From assembly GCA_902782955.1 (NCBI GenBank), contig CACZPD010000191.1, forward strand, positions 1-6,365: a stretch of DNA of 6,365 nucleotides, given 5' to 3'. Shown piece after piece: positions 1 through 5,553 of this stretch; the first letter of the stretch is position 1, and every line of letters starts with the position of its first letter. The stretch is from an uncultured Erysipelotrichaceae bacterium (GTDB lineage: Bacteria > Bacillota_I > Bacilli_A > Erysipelotrichales > Erysipelotrichaceae). The notes beneath the pieces were generated by a model. That model made no database searches, was not told the origin of the DNA, and saw only the letters and a program-made list of their open reading frames with translations. The translations under genes and the position numbers were made by a program.

Positions 1-10
1 AATACCCATT

Positions 11-14
11 GAGG
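11..14 (+). promoter_or_regulatory. Ribosome binding site of lgt
   Basis: GAGG lies 8 bases before the ATG at 23 and supports that start. The frame is open upstream to the window edge, so this site matters. The N-terminus from Met23 (MYNDWFKIG) lines up with the usual Lgt beginning (short polar start, then F-x-I-G). Confidence 0.6.
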
Positions 15-22
15 ATTTTGAT

Positions 23-781
23 ATGTACAATGACTGGTTTAAAATCGGAAGTCTGACAATACACGGATACGGTGTGATGATCGCGATCGGTGTTTTGTTC
101 GGATTCTATTTCGCGGAAAGAAATGCCAGAAAACATGATCTGGATTACAAGAATATCGATAATCTGGTTTTCTTCGTGATTATCATCGGCTATATTTTTG
201 CAAAAGTACTTTACTGTATCGTGGAATACAAACAGTTCCTGAAAGACCCGGTCTCCGTACTTGGCGGCGGCGGATGGGTCGTATACGGCGGTATTCTCGG
301 CGGCATCTTTGCATGCTGGCTGTACTGCAGGAATCATCAGTATGATTTTTCCAAATACTTCAATACGCTGATTCCTTCCGTTGCGATCGCGCAGGCATTC
401 GGAAGAATAGGATGCTTTTTTGCGGGATGCTGCTACGGCAGAGCTACGACTGCCTGGTATGGCGTCACGTTCCCGACGGATTCATTATGCCCTGTAGGAA
501 CACCTGTGATTCCGACGCAGCTGATCTCTTCGTTCGGAGACCTCTGCATATTCCTGTTTCTGATGTATAACCTGAACAAGGGGAAACATCCTGAAGACAC
601 GTTCGGATGGTATCTGATCCTGTATAGTATCGGCAGATTCACCATAGAACTATTCCGCGGTGATCCGAGAGGTACTGTCGGATTATTCACTACATCGCAG
701 TTCATTTCCATCTTCCTGCTTATCGGAGGAGCGTACCTGATCTACAGGCGGCAGAAAAAAACTGAAATCACAGAAATATAA
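23..781 (+). CDS. lgt: Prolipoprotein diacylglyceryl transferase (Lgt family, CCYG variant)
   Basis: This is an integral membrane enzyme of 252 aa. The family transfers diacylglycerol from phosphatidylglycerol to the lipobox cysteine of prelipoproteins, the first step of lipoprotein maturation. Visible features are several hydrophobic helices, the N-terminal H14-G-Y-G, the Y88-G-G-I-L-G-G loop, the Lgt signature at residues 127-139 (GRIGCFFAGCCYG), V162-I-P-T-Q-L, and the C-terminal R205-F-T-I-E209 pair. By alignment from memory with E. coli Lgt, Y16, R128, G139, R205 and E209 match Y26, R143, G154, R239 and E243. The positions of E. coli N146 and E151 are cysteines here (C131, C136). Length is normal to slightly short for the family. 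Upstream genes lie outside the window, and a terminator follows directly. Family assignment is firm. Whether this is the housekeeping Lgt or a divergent paralogue is less certain because of the Cys substitutions. Confidence 0.88.
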   Translation: MYNDWFKIGSLTIHGYGVMIAIGVLFGFYFAERNARKHDLDYKNIDNLVFFVIIIGYIFAKVLYCIVEYKQFLKDPVSVLGGGGWVVYGGILGGIFACWLYCRNHQYDFSKYFNTLIPSVAIAQAFGRIGCFFAGCCYGRATTAWYGVTFPTDSLCPVGTPVIPTQLISSFGDLCIFLFLMYNLNKGKHPEDTFGWYLILYSIGRFTIELFRGDPRGTVGLFTTSQFISIFLLIGGAYLIYRRQKKTEITEI

Positions 782-810
782 AAAACGGTTTCCATACGGA
801 AGCCGTTTTT
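781..810. terminator. Bidirectional terminator between lgt and tRNA-Pro
   Basis: A 13-bp stem with one wobble pair closes on an ATAC loop: AAAAACGGTTTCC pairs with GGAAGCCGTTTTT. It begins at the last base of the lgt stop codon and ends two bases before the tRNA 3' CCA. Both strands give a U-rich tail, so it can end lgt transcripts rightward and tRNA-Pro transcripts leftward. Confidence 0.85.
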
Positions 811-811
811 A

Positions 812-888
812 TGGTCGGAATGACGGGATTCGAACCCACGACCCCTTGAACCCCATTCAAGTGCGCTACCAAACTGCGCTACATTCCG
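812..888 (-). tRNA. tRNA-Pro (anticodon GGG), CCA encoded
   Basis: Read on the minus strand, the gene folds as a complete 77-nt cloverleaf. The acceptor stem is CGGAATG/CATTCCG with the proline-typical C1-G72 and A73. The D arm is GCGC/GCGC, and the anticodon stem CTTGA/TCAAG closes the loop ATGGGGT, giving anticodon GGG (bases 852-854) after U33. The T loop is TTCGAAT, and CCA is encoded at 812-814. The anticodon loop is the same as I recall for E. coli proL. It reads CCC and CCU codons. It lies downstream of the GNAT gene, has its own promoter at 904-931, and is closed by the hairpin at 781-810. Confidence 0.96.
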
Positions 889-903
889 AGTCCATACGTT
901 ATT

Positions 904-931
904 ATTTTAGACGATTGGTCTGTTGTGTCAA
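904..931 (-). promoter_or_regulatory. Sigma-A-type promoter for tRNA-Pro
   Basis: On the minus strand there is a perfect -35 TTGACA (926-931), a 16-base spacer, and -10 TAAAAT (904-909). Transcription would start near 897, about 8 bases before the mature tRNA 5' end at 888. The -35 begins just past the GNAT stop codon, so the tRNA need not depend on the GNAT transcript, although read-through from that gene is also possible. Confidence 0.8.
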
Positions 932-932
932 G

Positions 933-1445
933 TCAGAGATCAAGCATGTATTCCATGCCGTCCGCGGTATGCAGGATGTACTGACCGTCCATGGGTTTCA
1001 GAATATCTGCCTTGAATCTGCGTCCTTTCTGAAATCCGTTCTTTTCCAGAAGTTTGACGGCAGCCTCATTATCTGTCCGGACATACGCGGCTATAGATGC
1101 GCACCATTCCTTTTCCTGTGCGTACCGGATCAGGGACTGCAATGCTTCCGTACCGTATCCCTGCCTCGTATAAGATTCCATGATCACAATATCCAGTTCC
1201 GCTTCCGTTTCACTATGTTTTGTCAGTTCGGTTTTACCGATAATGACATCATCCAGTTTTACGGCCATGCACAGGAAAGGCTTTCCGTCATTCAGCTGGT
1301 CACGGATGGCGCGTGCATATTGTCTTGTCTGTTCAAAGGGAAGAGGTACCGGTACGGAAACCAGACAGAAACGCTGGTCTGTATTCCGGTACAGATTCTC
1401 CAGCTGCGGGATATCTTTATATTTCCATGGAGCTAATGTGATCAT
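933..1445 (-). CDS. GNAT family N-acetyltransferase
   Basis: The product is 170 aa, a single-domain cytoplasmic acetyl-CoA-dependent acetyltransferase of the GNAT fold. Motif A covers roughly residues 83-102: a beta strand (ELDIVIM), then S91-Y-T-R-Q-G-Y-G98-T-E-A-L, the acetyl-CoA pyrophosphate-binding turn. Motif B is seen as N126-E-A-A-V-K-L-L-E-K-N-G-F138. The canonical Arg/Gln that opens the Q/R-x-x-G-x-G/A loop is Thr93 here. The frame stays open upstream to 1685, but that part overlaps the end of the preceding gene. The ATG at 1445 gives the usual GNAT start (MITLAPW) and has an AGG 7 bases ahead, so I chose it. The substrate cannot be told; small-molecule and ribosomal-protein (RimJ/RimL-like) targets are both possible. 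A terminator upstream suggests its own promoter. Confidence 0.82.
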   Translation of the reverse strand: MITLAPWKYKDIPQLENLYRNTDQRFCLVSVPVPLPFEQTRQYARAIRDQLNDGKPFLCMAVKLDDVIIGKTELTKHSETEAELDIVIMESYTRQGYGTEALQSLIRYAQEKEWCASIAAYVRTDNEAAVKLLEKNGFQKGRRFKADILKPMDGQYILHTADGMEYMLDL

Positions 1446-1502
1446 AGTGTTACCTGTTTTCAGAATAACAAATCCGGCAGATTCCGGAAAGAAAAAAGAT
1501 GT

Positions 1503-1528
1503 AAAAAGGCATCCGGTATCCGAATGCC
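1503..1528 (-). terminator. Rho-independent terminator of the 467-aa surface protein gene
   Basis: On the minus strand GGCATTCGG (1528-1520) pairs with CCGGATGCC (1516-1508) across an ATA loop. The stem is 9 bp with one wobble pair and is followed directly by TTTTT. It lies 10 bases after the stop codon of the 1538-2941 gene and upstream of the GNAT gene, so it separates the two transcription units. Confidence 0.88.
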
Positions 1529-1537
1529 ATGTTTGTG

Positions 1538-2941
1538 TTATGACTGTTTTTTGCGGAAGATCAGTTTGAGAATGAATATGATTACCGCAAAGAAGAGAAT
1601 AAACCCGAGAACAAGGGGGACGAGGAAGATCAGCAGATACAGCGTTCCGGAGTTGTTTTTCCTCTGCGGATGAGTAACAGCGCACAGATCGAATTCCAGT
1701 TCCTTTTCCGGAAGGGAATCAAAGTGCGCCTGGTAACCGCCTGATACTTCTTCAAAACCTTCCAGTGAATTTCTGAGCTGTTTCAGATCTGTATGGATAT
1801 AGACATCCAGGTCATGAAACTCCTTCCAGGAAGACGCCGGGGAAAGCAGATAGTTATATGTGTAGACAGGATCTTTATATCCTTCATCGATATCCGGATA
1901 CATCGGTGCTGTAACGCTGTTTACGATCCGTTCACCGGGTCCGGTGTGGATCTCATAGGCATACCAGCGCATCAGCCGTCCTTCAGGCAGGCTTGTGCTT
2001 TCCGGTTCTGTAATGATATTTCCGTTAACACAGTCCTGTATCAGCATCTGCCGGTAAGCATTGACATAATCCTGTTCAAGGATTTCTGAATCTTTCTGAT
2101 ATGACTGCAGTGCCCACTCGCGGAATGAACAGGATTCTTTTCCGGTCAGGACCATAGAACCTTCAATGACTTTTTCAGACTGCCCGTTTTCATAGAATGT
2201 CCATTCCGGTTCCTGATCCGGTACTTCTCCGTAAATGACCAGGGTTATTGTACTGACATCTGCCCAGACCTGGATCTCTGTTTTATTATCATCAAATGTT
2301 CCGCCGTTGAACGGAAATACGGAATAGCGGGTTTTCGAAGGATCTGCGGATAATGGAGCACGCACTGCCGCGGCAGTATACTGCGGATCCACATCCTGCA
2401 CGGAATAGGTACACACGGTAACCGGAAGATCATCCCGGTAAAAATCATCGTCATCTTCAAACAGGAGCGGCATATCTTCCTGCAGGCTGAAAGGATGCAG
2501 TCCCTGCCAGGTATGGCGCAGGACCGGCCGGATCGCTTCGCCGTTGACGGAGATTTTATAATGATCCTTTTCCGCATTGCGGAACGCTTCCGTTCCGGTT
2601 TCGCCGGAGAAATGCGCATACATCGGCATTGTACCGAACGGAAATACCAGATGGGCTGTTACATTCAGGTCGGAAGGATTATAAAAGGTATACTCTGCCG
2701 TCACGCTGCCGGAATAAGTATCCCAGTGCTGATCAGCCGGCTGGATCACGGGGACCTCTGCCAGATCAAAAGTAAGAACTTCCTTTTCCACGATCAAAGG
2801 ACAGTCCTCTTCCGCCGATACAGCCCCGTTTCTGTCTGTGCCTTCCCAGCGGGTCATGGCGGAATTTGCGGACAAGGTTATTACACTGAAAGATAAAACT
2901 GCGGCAGTCAGGATGCCGGAAAAAGATTTTTTATATTTCAT
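1538..2941 (-). CDS. Secreted, C-terminally membrane-anchored protein of unknown function
   Basis: I do not recognise a named family for this 467-aa protein. The N-terminus is a signal peptide: K2/K4/K5, a hydrophobic core at about 10-24, and a plausible cleavage after A28 in SANSA. Residues about 30-430 are polar, acidic and rich in aromatic residues and beta-strand patterns, so the body is probably extracellular. At about 80-103 the segment VTAEYTFYNPSDLNVTAHLV, followed by FPFG, resembles the strand pattern of inter-alpha-trypsin-like or ER-type beta-sandwich domains. An acidic run, E162-D-D-D-D, may bind a cation. Residues 359-384 hold a YNYLLSPASSW...L-D-V-Y-I pattern that I have seen in uncharacterised Firmicutes exoproteins. 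A hydrophobic helix (about 433-463) and the tail RKKQS give a stop-transfer anchor; there is no LPxTG motif. AGGAG lies 6 bases before the ATG. It is monocistronic, with a terminator right after the stop. Function is unknown. Confidence 0.85.
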   Translation of the reverse strand: MKYKKSFSGILTAAVLSFSVITLSANSAMTRWEGTDRNGAVSAEEDCPLIVEKEVLTFDLAEVPVIQPADQHWDTYSGSVTAEYTFYNPSDLNVTAHLVFPFGTMPMYAHFSGETGTEAFRNAEKDHYKISVNGEAIRPVLRHTWQGLHPFSLQEDMPLLFEDDDDFYRDDLPVTVCTYSVQDVDPQYTAAAVRAPLSADPSKTRYSVFPFNGGTFDDNKTEIQVWADVSTITLVIYGEVPDQEPEWTFYENGQSEKVIEGSMVLTGKESCSFREWALQSYQKDSEILEQDYVNAYRQMLIQDCVNGNIITEPESTSLPEGRLMRWYAYEIHTGPGERIVNSVTAPMYPDIDEGYKDPVYTYNYLLSPASSWKEFHDLDVYIHTDLKQLRNSLEGFEEVSGGYQAHFDSLPEKELEFDLCAVTHPQRKNNSGTLYLLIFLVPLVLGFILFFAVIIFILKLIFRKKQS

Positions 2942-2947
2942 AAATAA

Positions 2948-2964
2948 CTCCTGCTTATATTATA
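2948..2964 (-). promoter_or_regulatory. -10 box and ribosome binding site of the surface protein gene
   Basis: On the minus strand a perfect TATAAT (2964-2959) is followed by AGGAG (2952-2948), 6 bases before the ATG at 2941. The best -35 at 17-base spacing is TTTATC, only 3 of 6 matches. The predicted start point (about 2952) would fall at the first base of the SD, which leaves almost no leader. Either the real start lies upstream or this mRNA has a minimal 5' end. Confidence 0.5.
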
Positions 2965-3009
2965 GGTTTCCGCAAAACACAGATAAAGAATAAAAAATAA
3001 CTGAAGAGT

Positions 3010-3025
3010 ATTACCGGTCAGTAAT
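3010..3025. repeat. Inverted repeat ATTAC-N6-GTAAT in the divergent intergenic region
   Basis: Two perfect 5-base half-sites (3010-3014 and 3021-3025) flank CGGTCA. The repeat sits 15 bases upstream of a TATGAT -10-like box for the DUF3842-larC group, where a regulator could bind. Short repeats of this size arise by chance, so the operator role is only a suggestion. Confidence 0.25.
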
Positions 3026-3039
3026 CCGCAGGAATAGTG

Positions 3040-3060
3040 TATGATTGTATAGACCGGAGG
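3040..3060 (+). promoter_or_regulatory. Possible -10 box (TATGAT) and SD for the DUF3842 gene
   Basis: TATGAT at 3040-3045 matches 5 of 6 bases of the -10 consensus, but no good -35 is seen at 16-18 bases. GGAGG at 3056-3060 lies 8 bases before ATG 3069. It fixes that start over the in-frame ATG at 3045, which lies within the promoter-like sequence and has no SD. Confidence 0.45.
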
Positions 3061-3068
3061 TAAACATC

Positions 3069-3497
3069 ATGCGGGAAAAGAAAATTCTGATCATTGATGC
3101 ACAGGGCGGAGGTCTCGGCAGACAGCTGATCACGGAGATCAGGAAAACAGATCCGAAGATCCATATCACAGCTGTTGGTACCAACAGCGCTGCGACACTG
3201 GCTATGCTGAAGGCAGGAGCGGATGAAGCCGCTACGGGAGAAAACGCCGTTGTGGTCACATCAAGGGACGCGGATGTCATTCTCGGACCTGTAGGCATCG
3301 TGATCGCTGACTCCATGCTCGGGGAGATCACCCCGAAGATGGCGGCTGCCGCGGCACAGTCCAAAGCCTGCAAGATCCTGATCCCGTTCAACAGCTGCAA
3401 TATTCATATCGCAGGTGTAAACGGTATTTCCACCGGTGTTCTGATGCAAGGTGCATTGAAGGAACTGCATGCATTTCTGCAGGAAGACAAAGACTGA
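3069..3497 (+). CDS. DUF3842 family protein
   Basis: This is a small cytoplasmic protein of 142 aa. The N-terminal K5-I-L-I-I-D-A-Q-G-G-G-L-G-R is a Rossmann-like strand plus glycine-rich loop. It is followed by A39-V-G-T-N, A48-M-L-K-A-G-A-D-E-A-A-T-G-E-N-A, D68-V-I-L-G-P-V-G-I-V-I-A-D-S-M-L-G-E-I-T-P-K-M, and I99-L-I-P-F-N-S-C-N-I. This series of blocks is the pattern I recall for DUF3842 (family recognition from memory). Function is unknown. The loop suggests a nucleotide or cofactor ligand, and N105/C107 in the conserved N-x-C-N block could be functional residues. It lies 76 bases before larC in the same direction with no terminator between, so the two are probably co-transcribed. A role connected with the nickel pincer cofactor is an inference from position only. 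Confidence 0.83.
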   Translation: MREKKILIIDAQGGGLGRQLITEIRKTDPKIHITAVGTNSAATLAMLKAGADEAATGENAVVVTSRDADVILGPVGIVIADSMLGEITPKMAAAAAQSKACKILIPFNSCNIHIAGVNGISTGVLMQGALKELHAFLQEDKD

Positions 3498-3573
3498 AAC
3501 GAAAACAAAACAGCATCCATGAAGGTATGCGGACATCTCAGAAGAGAATTCGAAGGAAACGGAGGATTCGTAT

Positions 3574-4854
3574 ATGAAAACACTCTATTTTGACTGCGGC
3601 ATGGGCGCGGCAGGGGACATGCTTACCGCATCCCTGATCGAACTGACGCCGGATCCGGACAAAACGATCAGCGAACTGAACGCGCTGCAGATCCCGGATG
3701 TGGAATTCATCCGCGAAGCGACAGTCAAATGCGGCATCACCGGTACGAATGTGCGGGTAATGGTGAAGGGTATGGAAGAAGATGAACATATGCATGATCA
3801 CGGACATCACCATGAACATACACATGAGCATCATCATGATCACGATCACGAACATCATCATGCTCATGAACACGATCACGAACATGATCACCATGACCAT
3901 GATCATCACCACAGTCATACGGGAATGCATGCCATTGAACATATTGTCAATGACCATATCGCTGTCAGTGACAAGGTAAAGAAAGATATTCTGGCTGTTT
4001 ATCAGCTGATCGCGGAAGCGGAAAGCAAGGTGCACAACACCTCGATTGAAGATATCCACTTCCATGAAGTCGGCACGATGGACGCAGTCGCGGATATTAC
4101 AGCGTTCTGTTATCTGATCGATCAGCTCGGACCGGATCAGATCCTGGCTTCACCGGTCCATGTCGGAAAAGGAACGGTCAGATGCGCGCACGGCATTCTG
4201 CCGGTGCCGGCACCGGCGACAGCCCTCATCCTGAAAGGGATTCCTGTCTACAGCAGGGATGACATCAGCGGAGAACTGTGCACACCTACAGGCGCAGCAC
4301 TGTTAAAACACTTTGTCAGTGAATTCAAACCTATGCCTGTGATGTCCATTGAAAAGATCGGCTACGGCATGGGTAAAAAGGATTTCACGGTAATGAACGC
4401 TGTCAGATCTATCCTTGGCGATACTGATCCCGTACAGACCGGGGAAGTCAGGGAACTGGACTTCAACGTGGATGATATGACAGGGGAACAGATCGGATTC
4501 GCGACTGAGATCCTGCTGAAAAACGGTGCCAGGGAAGTATTCGTAACACCTGTCTTTATGAAAAAGAACAGGCCCGGACATCTGATCTCCGTACTGTGCG
4601 GGGAAGAAAAGAAAGATGAACTTGTCCGGCTGATCTTCCGGCATACGACAACAATCGGGATCCGCGAAACGATCAAGAACAGATATGTGATGGAACGTAA
4701 AGTAACCAAAGTGGAGACGCCGTTCGGCGAGATCCGCAGAAAAGAGTCATACGGTTACGGCACGGCCAGGGAAAAGTATGAATACGATGACCTGGCAGAG
4801 ATCGCGGAAAAAGAAAATATCAGCATCCGGGAACTGCTGGAGAAGATAGGGTAA
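3574..4854 (+). CDS. larC: Nickel pincer cofactor biosynthesis protein LarC (single-frame, His-rich)
   Basis: The product is 426 aa. LarC is the CTP-dependent cyclometallase that inserts nickel into the dithiocarboxylated pyridinium mononucleotide made by LarB and LarE, giving the cofactor of lactate racemase LarA and its homologues. Conserved blocks seen are D7-C-G-M-G-A-A-G-D-M, F163-H-E-V-G-T-M-D-A-V-A-D-I, H196-V-G-K-G-T-V-R-C-A-H-G-I-L-P-V-P-A-P-A-T, E234-L-C-T-P-T-G-A-A-L, G263-Y-G-M-G, N298-V-D-D-M-T-G-E, K330-K-N-R-P-G and T358-T-T-I-G-I-R-E. Residues 72-115 hold 27 His among Asp/Glu, a likely nickel store or delivery segment. In Lactiplantibacillus plantarum larC is read as C1/C2 through a programmed frameshift; here both parts (about 1-283 and 290-426) are in one frame. 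GGAGG lies 8 bases before ATG. Cytoplasmic. Confidence 0.95.
   Translation: MKTLYFDCGMGAAGDMLTASLIELTPDPDKTISELNALQIPDVEFIREATVKCGITGTNVRVMVKGMEEDEHMHDHGHHHEHTHEHHHDHDHEHHHAHEHDHEHDHHDHDHHHSHTGMHAIEHIVNDHIAVSDKVKKDILAVYQLIAEAESKVHNTSIEDIHFHEVGTMDAVADITAFCYLIDQLGPDQILASPVHVGKGTVRCAHGILPVPAPATALILKGIPVYSRDDISGELCTPTGAALLKHFVSEFKPMPVMSIEKIGYGMGKKDFTVMNAVRSILGDTDPVQTGEVRELDFNVDDMTGEQIGFATEILLKNGAREVFVTPVFMKKNRPGHLISVLCGEEKKDELVRLIFRHTTTIGIRETIKNRYVMERKVTKVETPFGEIRRKESYGYGTAREKYEYDDLAEIAEKENISIRELLEKIG
3787..3918 (+). repeat. Low-complexity His/Asp/Glu codon tract inside larC
   Basis: This tract encodes LarC residues 72-115 and consists of irregular CAT/CAC, GAT/GAC and GAA/GAG codons with no exact tandem unit. 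It is a compositionally biased coding stretch that could change length by slippage in multiples of three. The frame is intact here. The open frame on the opposite strand across it is an artefact of this composition. Confidence 0.85.
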
Positions 4855-4859
4855 GCGCT

Positions 4860-5399
4860 ATGAACAGAAATACTGTATCTTCCATGACAAAGGCAGCGAT
4901 CCTCCTGGCAGCCGGCCAGGTGCTGCCGTTCATTACCGGCCAGATCCCGCAGATCGGACAAATGCTGTCACCGATGCACTTCCCGGTGCTTCTGTGCGGC
5001 TTCCTGTGCGGATGGAAGTATGGGGTGCTGGTCGGATTCATCTGCCCGCTTCTGCGTTCCGTATTGTTCGGAATGCCGGTCATGTTTCCGTCTGCTGTCG
5101 GAATGGCATTTGAACTGATGACATACGGATTTGTGACAGGTTTCCTGTCTGAAAAACTCGGACTGCAGTCCATCGGGAAGATCTATCTGATCCTGATCAT
5201 ATCCATGATCGCAGGCAGGGTCGTGTGGGGTCTTGCCCAGATCGTCCTGCTGGGTATGACCGGTTCCGCGTTTACATTCCAGGCATTCCTGGCAGGTGCC
5301 CTGATCAACGCAGTTCCCGCAATTATCCTGCAGCTGCTCATCATTCCGTATCTCGTCCGGATCATAACAGCGAAAGAACAGCCCGTACCGCAGAACTGA
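4860..5399 (+). CDS. ECF transporter S component, substrate unknown
   Basis: This 179-aa membrane protein has about six hydrophobic helices (roughly 10-28, 41-60, 64-78, 80-97, 107-133 and 140-170). It resembles the PF12822-type substrate-binding S components of energy-coupling factor vitamin importers. Helix 1 carries an A13-x3-A17 small-residue surface of the kind that docks on EcfT. Loop blocks L22-P-F-I-T-G-Q-I-P-Q-I-G-Q-M and F69-G-M-P-V-M-F-P-S-A-V-G-M-A-F-E-L are the most distinctive. It lacks the Met-His nickel-binding N-terminus of CbiM/NikM, so a direct nickel channel is unlikely. No EcfA or EcfT lies nearby, which fits group II ECF systems with a shared energising module. The ATG is 5 bases past the larC stop and its SD (AGGG) is inside larC, so translation is probably coupled. 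A precursor such as niacin is a guess from context. Confidence 0.85.
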   Translation: MNRNTVSSMTKAAILLAAGQVLPFITGQIPQIGQMLSPMHFPVLLCGFLCGWKYGVLVGFICPLLRSVLFGMPVMFPSAVGMAFELMTYGFVTGFLSEKLGLQSIGKIYLILIISMIAGRVVWGLAQIVLLGMTGSAFTFQAFLAGALINAVPAIILQLLIIPYLVRIITAKEQPVPQN

Positions 5400-5403
5400 T
5401 TTG

Positions 5404-5412
5404 TGGTATACT
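5404..5412 (+). promoter_or_regulatory. Extended -10 promoter upstream of the small membrane protein pair
   Basis: TGG-TATACT is an extended -10 (TG at 5404-5405, TATACT at 5407-5412), just past the S-component stop. No -35 is recognisable at the usual spacing, as is common for TGn promoters. Transcription would start near 5419 and give a leader of about 135 bases to the ATG at 5554. Confidence 0.45.
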
Positions 5413-5416
5413 GATT

Positions 5417-5435
5417 ATGCGGCAGGAAGCCGCAT
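5417..5435 (+). other. Hairpin without U-tract in the leader
   Basis: ATGCGGC (5417-5423) and GCCGCAT (5429-5435) form a perfect 7-bp stem around AGGAA. No T-run follows, so it is not a terminator by itself. It would form at the very 5' end of a transcript started from the promoter at 5404-5412 (a stabilising 5' hairpin), or at the 3' end of the S-component mRNA. Confidence 0.5.
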
Positions 5436-5489
5436 GACCGTACAGAAGTACAGTATTAAATAATAAGAATTACAGAATCGTAGACCATG

Positions 5490-5535
5490 AAGGTATACAT
5501 TGTTGCTTTGAAAAGCACAGGTGTATGCCTTTTAT
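5490..5535 (+). terminator. Terminator-like hairpin directly before an SD (terminator or attenuator)
   Basis: AAGGTATACA (5490-5499) pairs with TGTATGCCTT (5522-5531) over 10 bp with one wobble. Inside it TGCTT (5504-5508) pairs with AAGCA (5513-5517) around TGAA. A short, imperfect T-run (TTTTATATTATT) follows, and AAGGAGG begins at 5542. It may end the DUF3842-larC-S component transcript. If transcription starts at the upstream extended -10, it instead sits in the leader and could attenuate the next two genes. Confidence 0.6.
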
Positions 5536-5553
5536 ATTATTAAGGAGGATAAA

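Noticed and set aside
846..1436. 196-codon open frame on the plus strand
   Set aside because: It overlaps the tRNA-Pro gene and lies antisense to the GNAT gene; no SD and no recognisable domain.
1473..1488. TCCGG-N6-CCGGA inverted repeat upstream of the GNAT gene
   Set aside because: A short stem with no T-run on the relevant side. It could be an operator, but nothing supports that.
1446..1685. N-terminal extension of the GNAT frame up to 1685
   Set aside because: It runs through the end of the 467-aa gene and its terminator, and is not GNAT-like. The ATG at 1445 fits the family start.
3519..3593. Small open frame (24 codons) between DUF3842 and larC
   Set aside because: No SD, overlaps the larC start, and no sign of selection that I can see.
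3538..4065. Long open frame on the minus strand opposite larC, very rich in Met, Val and Ile
   Set aside because: It is the antisense image of the His/Asp/Glu codon tract. CAT/GAT codons read backwards as ATG/ATC, so the hydrophobic run is compositional, and LarC on the other strand is certain.
4860..5399. S component as a nickel importer (CbiM/NikM type) because it follows larC
   Set aside because: The conserved N-terminal Met-His nickel site is missing and the loop motifs are those of vitamin-type S components.
3518..5497. Shared CCATGAAGGTAT in the two intergenic regions (about 3518 and 5486)
   Set aside because: About one 12-base match is expected by chance in a window this size, and the flanks do not continue the match.
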